The translations under genes were made by a program, and so were the position numbers. The notes beneath the pieces are model-generated. The model searched no databases. It was not told the origin of the DNA and saw only the letters and a list, made by a program, of their open reading frames with translations. This document shows, in pieces, positions 18,032 to 25,153 of a stretch of DNA of 28,288 nucleotides. Origin of the DNA: a virus; the IMG/VR virus record IMGVR_UViG_3300023222_000117, positions 1 to 28,288 of that record. One strand, written 5' to 3'. Each line of letters starts with the position of its first letter. Within the stretch, counting starts at the first letter, position 1.

Positions 18032-18429
18032 TGCCAGGTAAGCCGGGACAACCTACTAAATATTATGGGGTTAAGGATGTTTTGCTGCCCGCTTTAAGAG
18101 AGGGTATGCCTAAGAGACAAGCATGTGCCCTATGTGGGATAAGTAAAACAGCTTTATACGAATGGATTGAAAAGGGTGAAGCAGGCGAAGAAGGGTACAT
18201 TGAAATTGCGGACGCTATAAAAGCCGCTCAAGCAGAATTTGTTCAAGAGGGTTTAAAGAAAATAAAGAAACAAGGCGAATCTCAGTGGACTGCATGGGCT
18301 TGGATGTTCGAAAGAATGTTCCCCGAAGAATTTGGTAAGCTTGACAAGATAGCCCTCACAAATCCAAAGGGGGATAAAGAAGCTAAGATAATTTATCTGC
18401 CAGAGGAGGAGAAGGATGATAGTATATAA
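18031..18429 (+). CDS. terS: Terminase small subunit-like protein
   Basis: 132 residues; ATG overlapping the previous gene by one base. Residues about 20-48 (G-M-P-K-R-Q-A-C-A-L-C-G-I-S-K-T-A-L-Y-E-W) form an HTH. The acidic-helical stretch A-D-A-I-K-A-A-Q-A-E-F-V-Q-E-G-L-K-K-I-K matches the oligomerisation region of small terminases, followed by W-T-A-W-A-W-M-F-E-R-M-F-P-E-E-F-G, characteristic of the family. TerS binds the packaging site and loads TerL. It lies about 1.9 kb upstream of TerL with seven small genes between, a wider gap than usual. Confidence 0.8.
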   Translation: MPGKPGQPTKYYGVKDVLLPALREGMPKRQACALCGISKTALYEWIEKGEAGEEGYIEIADAIKAAQAEFVQEGLKKIKKQGESQWTAWAWMFERMFPEEFGKLDKIALTNPKGDKEAKIIYLPEEEKDDSI

Positions 18430-18592
18430 ACCAGTGGGGACATTAAAGATTGAAAGCTTGAAGTGTATGCTTGATGATTTATTAGAGGAATGGAGCATAG
18501 ACAAGGAATGTGACTGTGCAGATATAATCATCAATAAAATATTTGAGAGCGGAGTTGAGCTTTGTTACCGGCCAGAGGAGGAGAAAGAATGA
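18416..18592 (+). CDS. Small hypothetical protein between terminase subunits
   Basis: 58 residues; ATG overlaps TerS by 14 bases, with GAGGAGGAG just upstream. Acidic, four Cys. Ends C-Y-R-P-E-E-E-K-E, the tail encoded by the repeated gene-junction sequence that also serves as the next gene's ribosome site. Function unknown. Confidence 0.55.
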   Translation: MIVYKPVGTLKIESLKCMLDDLLEEWSIDKECDCADIIINKIFESGVELCYRPEEEKE

Positions 18593-18849
18593 AAGAAAAA
18601 GATTTTTCTTTAAATGAACTGTTTCAAGTTGTAAAGAGGGGCAATAAGTTTAATTTCTATCCAGGTGGTGGTGATTACAAAAGTGTTGAAATGGATGCAG
18701 ATAAAGCTGTTTTTCTTTTAAATGGTGTAATCAATTGGATAGTCCTAATGCGGGATGAATCAGGGATTTGCATGTTGAACGCATTAACTAGTGTAGATGC
18801 GGCGATACAAGATGAGAAACTGAGAAGGAGAAAGAATGATACCAAGTAA
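18589..18849 (+). CDS. Small hypothetical protein
   Basis: 86 residues from ATG at 18589, which has GAGGAGGAG 8 bases upstream; an upstream TTG at 18562 is less likely. Pattern F-S-L-N-E-L-F-Q-V-V-K-R-G-N-K-F-N-F-Y-P-G-G-G-D, then a helical region and a basic end (K-L-R-R-R-K-N-D-T-K). No known family. It overlaps the next gene by 14 bases. Confidence 0.55.
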   Translation: MKEKDFSLNELFQVVKRGNKFNFYPGGGDYKSVEMDADKAVFLLNGVINWIVLMRDESGICMLNALTSVDAAIQDEKLRRRKNDTK

Positions 18850-19042
18850 AGAATGGACAACCAAAGAAAGACTTGCCTTGATATCGGTTATGGCACAAAA
18901 GCTAAAGAATGGACTCTCGGTCTTACACGCCAGGGATTGTGCGGAAAACATTGAACTTATTGCTTGCATGAAAAGTCAATTCCTTGAGAAGAACAGAGAG
19001 CAAGTTCTTGAGTTTTTGAGGCCAGAAGAGGAGAAAGAATGA
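18836..19042 (+). CDS. Small hypothetical helical protein
   Basis: 68 residues; ATG with AAGGAG seven bases upstream. Mostly helix. C-terminus F-L-R-P-E-E-E-K-E matches the tail of the protein at 18416 through the shared junction DNA. Overlaps the next ATG by 4 bases. Confidence 0.55.
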   Translation: MIPSKEWTTKERLALISVMAQKLKNGLSVLHARDCAENIELIACMKSQFLEKNREQVLEFLRPEEEKE

Positions 19043-19362
19043 TTAACTTAAAAGCCATGGGTTGTCAGGTGCTTGGCGCAATAATTGGACTGTTTATCTT
19101 AGAAATTGCTGGAATCATAACTATAAATTATCACTATCCAGATTATGACTGGATACCTGAAAACCCATTATCCATCAATCCCGACAACTATGGTAAGTAT
19201 AAAGATAGATGCATCGAAGTTCATGTTCAGGGGAATTGGATTGTATACGCATGTTCCGCAGACATAATGAAGACAGACATAGTCGACCCAAGGACATACG
19301 ACAAATCAAGCGATGTAAAAGATAATGCGGTTTATATTGAAGTAGCAAGAAAAACTAAGTGA
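19039..19362 (+). CDS. Membrane-anchored hypothetical protein
   Basis: 107 residues; ATG overlaps the previous stop. One membrane segment at about residues 8-30 (C-Q-V-L-G-A-I-I-G-L-F-I-L-E-I-A-G-I-I-T-I) followed by a soluble domain with two Cys (D-R-C-I-E-V and Y-A-C-S-A-D) and G-N-W-I-V-Y. Type II or N-anchored topology is likely. No known family. The combination with the lipoprotein and the 20244 membrane peptide gives this segment several envelope proteins. Confidence 0.6.
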   Translation: MINLKAMGCQVLGAIIGLFILEIAGIITINYHYPDYDWIPENPLSINPDNYGKYKDRCIEVHVQGNWIVYACSADIMKTDIVDPRTYDKSSDVKDNAVYIEVARKTK

Positions 19363-19374
19363 GGAGGAGAAAGA

Positions 19375-19734
19375 ATGAAGAAACTACATAAATTATACAA
19401 AGACATAATTGAATGGTGTTTAAGTTTTAAGTCTGGGGGGCAGGTTCCGAAAGAAGTTACATTAAAGTTAACTAGGGCTAAGGATGAACTTGTTTATCCA
19501 AACATTAAACTACCAGACATTGACGACCCAATACCAAGATGGAAATTGATAGACCCAGATAACATGACTATGCAATATGTTGGAGAACGTCCATATCAAT
19601 GTACTATAAGTAGTTTTCAATTTTCATACAATGCACCAACTACAACTCCAGACGAAATCCAATACAACAAAGGATTTAAAGCAGGCCAGCGCTACGAAGC
19701 TATGGAGCGGTTTAACAACCCGGAGGATAATTGA
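19375..19734 (+). CDS. Hypothetical protein
   Basis: 119 residues; ATG with GAGGAG seven bases upstream. A helical basic N-terminus (K-K-L-H-K-L-Y-K-D-I-I-E-W-C-L-S-F-K-S-G-G), a central D-D-P-I-P-R-W-K-L-I-D-P-D segment and an alpha-helical end ending N-N-P-E-D-N. No recognised domain. Colinear with its neighbours and overlapping the next TTG start. Confidence 0.55.
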   Translation: MKKLHKLYKDIIEWCLSFKSGGQVPKEVTLKLTRAKDELVYPNIKLPDIDDPIPRWKLIDPDNMTMQYVGERPYQCTISSFQFSYNAPTTTPDEIQYNKGFKAGQRYEAMERFNNPEDN

Positions 19735-19988
19735 ACTTCAAGAAAGATAAACCAAGTGTCAGTGCATGGTATTTCTATGTTTATGTTAATGATGTAGTAG
19801 AGATAGGATACTACGATGTAGCATACGGTACAATTTCAACATGCGATGCATGCGAAAGAGAGTCTTTTTCTACAGGGGAAATAAAGTTTTGGGGAGATGA
19901 AATAAAGACGCCTGAATTTAACCCGGAGGAGATGAAAGGAGGAGAATTCAAATTGAGGTTATTAATGCCTGAACGGGAGGAGAATTGA
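19731..19988 (+). CDS. Small hypothetical protein, TTG start
   Basis: 85 residues; TTG overlaps the previous stop, ribosome site GGAGG close upstream. Has C-D-A-C-E-R-E-S-F-S near the middle, a lone C-x2-C pair, and a Glu-rich C-terminus (L-L-M-P-E-R-E-E-N) encoded by the ribosome-site sequence of the next gene. Function unknown. Confidence 0.5.
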   Translation: MNFKKDKPSVSAWYFYVYVNDVVEIGYYDVAYGTISTCDACERESFSTGEIKFWGDEIKTPEFNPEEMKGGEFKLRLLMPEREEN

Positions 19989-20251
19989 TGAAAGTTTATA
20001 CTGCTGAGAAGCATTGGGATTATGAGGGGTTTGAGATATTGGGAATCTTTATTTCAGAGAGGGAAGCTAAGAAATGCTGTGATAACAATTTATCTAAAAG
20101 TAAAAGTGCTGATGGTTATGAAATAAGTTGTTTTGAGCTTGGTTTAATGCAGAGAGATTCGATTAAGCCAGCGACAGGAATGATGATTGAAGATTTAAGC
20201 CTCGAAGAATTAAAATCTTTGCGTGATAGATATAAGAGATTAAATGCCTGA
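19988..20251 (+). CDS. Small hypothetical protein
   Basis: 87 residues from ATG at 19988 (a TTG one codon earlier is an alternative), overlapping the previous TGA, with GGGAGGAG upstream. Reads K-V-Y-T-A-E-K-H-W-D-Y-E-G-F-E-I-L-G-I-F-I-S, two Cys, and a final helix (L-S-L-E-E-L-K-S-L-R-D-R-Y-K-R). Similar small proteins with a Y-T-x-E-x-x-x-x-Y-E-G-F-x-I start occur in phage early regions without assigned function. Confidence 0.55.
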   Translation: MKVYTAEKHWDYEGFEILGIFISEREAKKCCDNNLSKSKSADGYEISCFELGLMQRDSIKPATGMMIEDLSLEELKSLRDRYKRLNA

Positions 20252-20372
20252 CATCTGGAAAAAATTGGCCAATTACGACCTACAGCAAATCAAAAAAGAG
20301 CGTAAAATTAAATTAGTCTACTACATTGCAATTTTTTTATGGGCTGCCTGGGTGGTTTTGGATGTGTTATGA
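20244..20372 (+). CDS. 42-residue single-pass membrane protein before TerL
   Basis: ATG overlaps the previous stop; the TGA overlaps the TerL ATG (ATGA). N-terminus M-P-D-I-W-K-K-L-A-N-Y, a basic middle, then a membrane segment (L-V-Y-Y-I-A-I-F-L-W-A-A-W-V-V-L). The first 14 bases after the start (CTGACATCTGGAAA) repeat at the start of TerL, whose product begins M-T-D-I-W-K. It may be a duplicated TerL start that acquired a new frame, or a real membrane peptide. Confidence 0.5.
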   Translation: MPDIWKKLANYDLQQIKKERKIKLVYYIAIFLWAAWVVLDVL

Positions 20373-21787
20373 CTGACATCTGGAAACCACAACCCGGCCG
20401 CCAAACTGAAGCTCTAACCATCAAATGTAAAGAGCTTCTATACGGAGGCGCGAGATATGGGGGCAAAACCGAAATTGGCCTAGCCTGGCTACTCAAACCA
20501 TTCAAGCAACTAGCGGATGACCCAGAAGCCTTAGAGCAATACACAGCGTTAATAATTAGACGCAACCTAAAAGATTTAAAACGGTGGCTCCGGCGCGCAG
20601 GACACTTTTACCGGTCACTTGGCGTAAAGGTAATAGGTGGAAACGCACCGGAGCTTCGGTTTCCTAATGGAGTCCTGTTCTACTGTGGTCACCTCAAAGA
20701 TGAAAACTCATATCTGCAATACATGGGTGATGAGATACCCCGTATTCTGTTTGAGGAACTTAACCAGCTATCAAGTGAAGACTCTTATATACAAGTACTT
20801 GGCTCTAATAGGTCAGGCATTCCTGGGCTGGACGCAAGGATAATGGCTAATACAAATCCGGGTGGTCCCGGCCATGTATGGATTAGGGATAGATGGAATA
20901 TAAAAGGTAAACCACCATACAAAACAATTCGAATAAATGCGCCTGGAGGGGAGAGGGTGTTTGTTCCGGCTAAAGCTGAAGACAATCCTATCGGTATGGA
21001 GAAAGACCCTGGCTATATTAAATATTTGGATGACCTGCCTGACAAACTTAGAGACTCATGGAGACATGGTGATTGGGATAGCTTCGCAGGTCAATACTTT
21101 GAAGATTTATCAGAGGATAGACACGGTATAGAATCTTTTCAGATACCAGACCACTGGGATTTGTGGGGCGGCCTTGATTATGGCGAAACCAACCCGACCA
21201 GTTTTGGTTTGTACACCTACAATACTATATCAAATAAAAAGATTCGTATTTGGCAATATTACGAGAAAGAAAAGAGCGCAAATGAATATGCGTCCGACAT
21301 AGTTACGCAATTGCTCGATTTGAAGATAACCAACGGACGCATGCCGAAGATAACTTATGCAGACCCGTCCATGTGGACTAGGCGCAGGGTTTCGATTGAT
21401 GAAAGTGGCATGAGGCAGACCTTTGTTGTGGCCCCCGAGAAGGGATTCAACGATGCCGGCCTTTATCTTGTACCCGCCAACAACGACCGCATAGCAGGAT
21501 GGCGTAATCTCAAGAATCATTTAAAGGTTGATTCTGATTGCGGGTTTGCTTATTTTGAGGATTATTGTCCAAAATATTTTCGTCATATGACATCAGTGAT
21601 ACACGACACGAAAAACGTTGAAGATGTCCTCAAATGCTCAATTGACCATATGGCCGACGAAACCAGGTACGGTATGATGGCTGAAGAATCTCCCGTTAAA
21701 ATATCTGATTTTTATGATAATGTTGATGAAAGGCATGATGAGGAGGGGGTGGATTATTCTCCGGAGGAGGAAGTAGCGCCATGGTAG
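20369..21787 (+). CDS. terL: Terminase large subunit
   Basis: 472 residues from ATG at 20369, chosen because it couples to the preceding stop (ATGA); an in-frame ATG 30 bases upstream lies inside the membrane segment of the previous frame. Walker A is G-G-A-R-Y-G-G-K-T (26-34), Walker B I-L-F-E-E-L (126-131), and T-N-P-G-G (162-166) is the coupling motif. The nuclease half has D-Y-G (Asp 270), Y-A-D-P-S (Asp 332) and D-H-M-A-D-E-T-R-Y-G (426-435), the three acidic sites of the RNase H-like domain. It translocates and cuts DNA during packaging at the portal vertex. All key residues are present. Confidence 0.9.
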   Translation: MTDIWKPQPGRQTEALTIKCKELLYGGARYGGKTEIGLAWLLKPFKQLADDPEALEQYTALIIRRNLKDLKRWLRRAGHFYRSLGVKVIGGNAPELRFPNGVLFYCGHLKDENSYLQYMGDEIPRILFEELNQLSSEDSYIQVLGSNRSGIPGLDARIMANTNPGGPGHVWIRDRWNIKGKPPYKTIRINAPGGERVFVPAKAEDNPIGMEKDPGYIKYLDDLPDKLRDSWRHGDWDSFAGQYFEDLSEDRHGIESFQIPDHWDLWGGLDYGETNPTSFGLYTYNTISNKKIRIWQYYEKEKSANEYASDIVTQLLDLKITNGRMPKITYADPSMWTRRRVSIDESGMRQTFVVAPEKGFNDAGLYLVPANNDRIAGWRNLKNHLKVDSDCGFAYFEDYCPKYFRHMTSVIHDTKNVEDVLKCSIDHMADETRYGMMAEESPVKISDFYDNVDERHDEEGVDYSPEEEVAPW

Positions 21788-21948
21788 ACATAAATAAAGA
21801 GACCAGCAATAAATTGGATAAATATAAATATATTTTAAGCATGCGAAACACTCGCATACTTTTCGGCTTGCCACAAGTTGAGATAAATATTGACATTGAA
21901 AACTGGAATAAAAAAGTAAATGGTAGACATAACGACGCAAATAGATAA
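21781..21948 (+). CDS. Small hypothetical protein after TerL
   Basis: 55 residues; ATG overlaps the TerL stop, with GGAGGAGG about 11 bases upstream. Reads M-V-D-I-N-K-E-T-S-N-K-L-D-K-Y and ends N-W-N-K-K-V-N-G-R-H-N-D. Its first 13 bases (ATGGTAGACATAA) recur at the start of the next gene. Function unknown. Confidence 0.5.
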   Translation: MVDINKETSNKLDKYKYILSMRNTRILFGLPQVEINIDIENWNKKVNGRHNDANR

Positions 21949-22135
21949 CGCCAAGTGCTCAATGATGAAACAAACCGGAATCAATCCCAACATCCTAGAT
22001 ATATCCTTCGGCTTTTATTTTCAATTTATGCTTGAGAATGGCATCCAGAATTTAATTGACGAATATGACGGCATGAAAGTAAATGTTTTTTGGAATATAA
22101 AACCATCGTTTAGGCTGAGGAACGTTAATGGCTAG
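21920..22135 (+). CDS. Small hypothetical protein
   Basis: 71 residues; ATG in the repeated ATGGTAGACATAA sequence. M-V-D-I-T-T-Q-I-D-N-A-K-C-S and a helical, aromatic middle (I-S-F-G-F-Y-F-Q-F-M-L-E-N-G). It overlaps its neighbours by 29 and 8 bases. Weak ribosome site, so coupling to the preceding frame is likely. Function unknown. Confidence 0.5.
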   Translation: MVDITTQIDNAKCSMMKQTGINPNILDISFGFYFQFMLENGIQNLIDEYDGMKVNVFWNIKPSFRLRNVNG

Positions 22136-22427
22136 ACTGAACAAAAAACCTATACTAACAAGATTGTCACGCGAACGAAGAGAGGACATGCAAGAGAACA
22201 GGAAAAATCTATGGGAGCAACCGTCTGACCCACTCAAAGATATAGAAAGGGCAAGAAAACATATCGGTGAATTTGATGGTGTAATACCTAGTCATGTTAT
22301 TATTGGTATCCCACTTGCAATTGATTCTGGATTTATAACCAAAGAAGATGCTGAGAGTTACCCTGATGACATAAGATTCATCCTCATTAAGGAAGACGGC
22401 ACAGCCGAACCTAGGAGCAGTTTATAA
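22128..22427 (+). CDS. Hypothetical protein between TerL and portal
   Basis: 99 residues; ATG with GAGG seven bases upstream. Basic N-terminus (A-R-L-N-K-K-P-I-L-T-R-L-S-R-E-R-R-E-D), an acidic helix and a compact C-terminal part (P-S-H-V-I-I-G-I-P-L-A-I-D-S-G-F-I-T-K-E-D-A). Its stop is directly before the portal ATG. It may be a head-assembly accessory; no family recognised. Confidence 0.55.
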   Translation: MARLNKKPILTRLSRERREDMQENRKNLWEQPSDPLKDIERARKHIGEFDGVIPSHVIIGIPLAIDSGFITKEDAESYPDDIRFILIKEDGTAEPRSSL

Positions 22428-24596
22428 ATGGCAACCTTAGCAACTAGATTCCCTTTCTTCGGTAAAGCACTCTCAGCAGTTCAGGCTATGCGCGCTCCAT
22501 CTGGTACGGTTATCAATCTCGGTCTGATAGACTGGGATGGCCACAACAAGAGATGGGAAGACCGCGACAACAGATTTATCGATATGCGGAACATGCGGCG
22601 TGACCCAGTTGTAAAGGGCTTGCTCAGTGCCAACGAATTGCCCATTTTAAACGCAGGTGGTAGAATAGTCCCGGCCAGCGACAATAACGAAGACTTGAAA
22701 ATAGCTGAATTTGTTAAAGATGTTTTCTGGGGAGGTAAAACTACTTTTGACTTTCGTGAATTCCAAACAAGAATGTTTCGCTATAAGCAGTTTGGTTTTC
22801 AGGTGATGGTCAAGAGAACCCAGAACATAGACAACCAAATATATTGGAAACGATTCACAGAGTTAAACCCGGAGACCGTTGAGAAGTGGTTCACCGATGA
22901 AGACTTTAATATTAAATCCATCTTCCAAGAGAACGCATATAATTCCACTACAGACAGATTTGAAGACCATCATATAAGCATAGACTCAGTTTTCTATATA
23001 GCAAATGAGGTGCAAGGCGCCAATTTCGAGGGGGAGGCTATACTTGCCGCTATATACGGGGCATGGTGGAGAAAAGATAAATATCTCAAGCTTAAAGGTA
23101 TACAAGCAGAGCGTGGCGCGGTCGGTATGCCTAGAGGTAAAATTGCACGGGGTGCAAGTGAGGCCGAGAAAACCGCACTTAAGAACGTACTTCAAAAAAT
23201 CCGCTCGCATGAAAGGTCATATGCTTTGGAGACTGAAGGCGCTTTTACGATTGACTTTATCGGTGGCAAAGACTTCTTCGGGATAGACCTGCTGCCCTTC
23301 ATCGAAGCAGAGAACCGGGAAATGGTAGAAGCTATCAACGCGGGTTTCTTACAGCAGTCAACAGGGGATAGCGCAGCCGGTAGTTTCGCTAAGCAAGCAG
23401 CGGATATCGATTTCTTCAAGATGGGCGTAGCAGCACAGCAAGATTTTATTGATTCAGTTCTCAATAATGGTTACCTCGGCTCTCAATCCATAATCAAACA
23501 GCTAGTCACTTTAAATTTCCCCAATGTTACAGAATTCCCCGAATACGTTTCAAACGATGCTTACCAAGATGACATAAGTGCTCTTGTTGCATCTGTTAAG
23601 CTGGCCAAGGAGGGCGGTTTTTTAACCGCAACTAACGAAGACGAAGAGTTTTTACGTGATAGGCTGGGATTGCCTGAAGTTGAGCTACCAGAGGAAAGAC
23701 CTAAACCTATGGTGCCGGTTATGGGTAGTCCGGATGACGCACAGGGGGATGAGCCGGAAGAGGATGACGACGATGAGGATGAGGAAGAGGAAGAGAAATT
23801 AACCACAAACAAATCTATTGAATTTGCACACAGAAAGAGAGGCCGTCAAGTCACTCCGGAACTAAAGAAGCTGGAAAAGAAAATCGAAATAGGTAGCATG
23901 CGAGACGAACTAGACAGACGGGAACAGCTAGCACAGAAGGAGCTTAACAGCTTTGTTAAGGACACCCGGGATAGACTGGTTAAGAAAGCCGAACTCATAG
24001 TAAAAAAAAAGTCCATAAACGACGTGGTAGCAGCAATCGAAGCTTTTAACATACCTAACCGAACTAAGATGGAGAAATCCCTATCCAAGCATGGCAAGGA
24101 CTTGTTCCTGTTTGGTAAGGCTAGAGTTAGACTGGAAAGGGGAATGAATGCCTTTCAAGATATACTAGAAGACTCAAACGAGGCAAGGAGAACAATCAAG
24201 CCGACTGTAGCTGTAACCATATCTAATTTCTACAACAAGCTTCAAACAGAATGGAGCAGTATCATCTTATCTCAGTTTAAATCAGGGAACGTGGACACGT
24301 TGGCAATAAGGGAAGCCTTGGAGCGGGTATCTGACCGGGTGTTTAAACTTGACGTTAACCGGCGCCTGGCCGAGTTCTTTGGTATGGGGCGTAATACTCA
24401 GTTAGTAGCACAGGGGACAGATAAGGTCGTTCGTTCTGAGATATTGGACTCGAATACCTGCCAGCCCTGCGTTGCCATTGATGGAGAGATAATCACAATA
24501 GGCTCGGCGCGATGGTCTGCAGTATCGAGAGGGGTTTTCAATGGGTGTTTGGGTGGTGACCTTTGTCGCGGGATAAACTTAGAATGGGTAGAATAA
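22428..24596 (+). CDS. Portal protein (DUF935/Mu gp29-like) fused to gpF/gp7-like head protein
   Basis: 722 residues. Residues about 1-400 match Mu gp29-type portals: A-E-F-V-K-D-V-F near 94-100, F-G-F-Q-V-M-V-K near 122-129, G-A-N-F-E-G-E-A-I-L near 197-206 and A-E-R-G-A-V-G-M-P-R-G-K near 227-238. An acidic stretch of Asp/Glu (about 441-456) separates this from a helical domain (about 470-660) and a C-terminal Cys motif (T-C-Q-P-C near 677-681, ending G-C-L-G-G-D-L-C) typical of the Mu gpF/SPP1 gp7 minor head protein. In Mu these are separate genes (29 and 30). The portal forms the DNA channel; the gpF-like part helps head assembly. No stop separates them, so a fusion is real unless the sequence is wrong. 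Confidence 0.8.
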   Translation: MATLATRFPFFGKALSAVQAMRAPSGTVINLGLIDWDGHNKRWEDRDNRFIDMRNMRRDPVVKGLLSANELPILNAGGRIVPASDNNEDLKIAEFVKDVFWGGKTTFDFREFQTRMFRYKQFGFQVMVKRTQNIDNQIYWKRFTELNPETVEKWFTDEDFNIKSIFQENAYNSTTDRFEDHHISIDSVFYIANEVQGANFEGEAILAAIYGAWWRKDKYLKLKGIQAERGAVGMPRGKIARGASEAEKTALKNVLQKIRSHERSYALETEGAFTIDFIGGKDFFGIDLLPFIEAENREMVEAINAGFLQQSTGDSAAGSFAKQAADIDFFKMGVAAQQDFIDSVLNNGYLGSQSIIKQLVTLNFPNVTEFPEYVSNDAYQDDISALVASVKLAKEGGFLTATNEDEEFLRDRLGLPEVELPEERPKPMVPVMGSPDDAQGDEPEEDDDDEDEEEEEKLTTNKSIEFAHRKRGRQVTPELKKLEKKIEIGSMRDELDRREQLAQKELNSFVKDTRDRLVKKAELIVKKKSINDVVAAIEAFNIPNRTKMEKSLSKHGKDLFLFGKARVRLERGMNAFQDILEDSNEARRTIKPTVAVTISNFYNKLQTEWSSIILSQFKSGNVDTLAIREALERVSDRVFKLDVNRRLAEFFGMGRNTQLVAQGTDKVVRSEILDSNTCQPCVAIDGEIITIGSARWSAVSRGVFNGCLGGDLCRGINLEWVE

Positions 24597-24857
24597 TTGA
24601 AGTCTGATAATAAACTACCAGAAATCCGCTGCTGCAAATGCAACAAATGCTTAGGTGAATATGATACCGAAACGAAAACTTTCTTTCAGAGAAAATCTAA
24701 CGGCCGTAGCAAGCATCCTACTATTAATTACTGGTTCGGTGATGCTACTATCAGTTGTTGCGGCTACTTATATGCTTATAGTTATGCCAATTGGGAGATA
24801 ACGTCAACATTGAAGGGTGCCGCTATCGATAACTGGAGCCACAAAAAACTTGCATAA
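24597..24857 (+). CDS. Zinc-finger protein, Com-like pattern
   Basis: 86 residues from TTG directly after the portal stop. Residues about 8-55: P-E-I-R-C-C-K-C-N-K-C-L-G-E-Y then I-S-C-C-G-Y, two zinc knuckles. The I-R-C-x-x-C-N-K start resembles Mu Com, the translational activator of mom, which lies in the same part of Mu-like genomes, but no mom-like gene is present here. Nucleic-acid binding is probable. The name Com is only a resemblance. Confidence 0.6.
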   Translation: MKSDNKLPEIRCCKCNKCLGEYDTETKTFFQRKSNGRSKHPTINYWFGDATISCCGYLYAYSYANWEITSTLKGAAIDNWSHKKLA

Positions 24858-24928
24858 TTGAACAATAATAGGTATTAGATGTAAGAAGATGTAACAAACA
24901 GACAATCGAACATGTAACACATTTCGCG

Positions 24929-24963
24929 GCCCATGCGCCCTTCAAAGCGCATGGGCTTTTTTT
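24929..24963 (+). terminator. Strong rho-independent terminator inside the head gene cluster
   Basis: GCCCATGCGC (24929-24938) pairs perfectly with GCGCATGGGC (24947-24956), followed by seven T (24957-24963). It separates the terminase/portal genes from the protease/capsid genes. The 70 bases before it contain three ATGTAA repeats and no coding frame. Confidence 0.9.
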
Positions 24964-24973
24964 ATTTTGGAGA

Positions 24974-25153
24974 ATGACATTGCATGGCAAGAATGCAGAA
25001 TTTAGATTTAAAGACTTTTGGGGTAAAAGACCGCAACCATTTTTTCATTCTTATTCTTCTCGTCCAGGAGAAAATAAGGACTTTAAGAGATGGACACATA
25101 AAGCAGAAAGAAGACAAGATAAGGTAATAATTTTGGAGCTAAACAATGAGTAA
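24974..25153 (+). CDS. 59-residue basic protein upstream of protease
   Basis: ATG at 24974 (GGAG very close) or TTG at 24980 (GGAG seven bases upstream). The frame reads M-T-L-H-G-K-N-A-E-F-R-F-K-D-F-W-G and then W-T-H-K-A-E-R-R-Q-D-K-V-I-I-L-E-L. It overlaps the protease start by 8 bases. Aromatic and basic, like small basic proteins found in other phage head regions. An alternative frame from 24984 is less protein-like. Confidence 0.5.
   Translation: MTLHGKNAEFRFKDFWGKRPQPFFHSYSSRPGENKDFKRWTHKAERRQDKVIILELNNE

Noticed and set aside
23561-23812. Minus-strand serine-rich frame
   Set aside because: It is the antisense of the acidic Asp/Glu linker in the portal fusion; the poly-Ser is an artefact of GAG/GAT codons.
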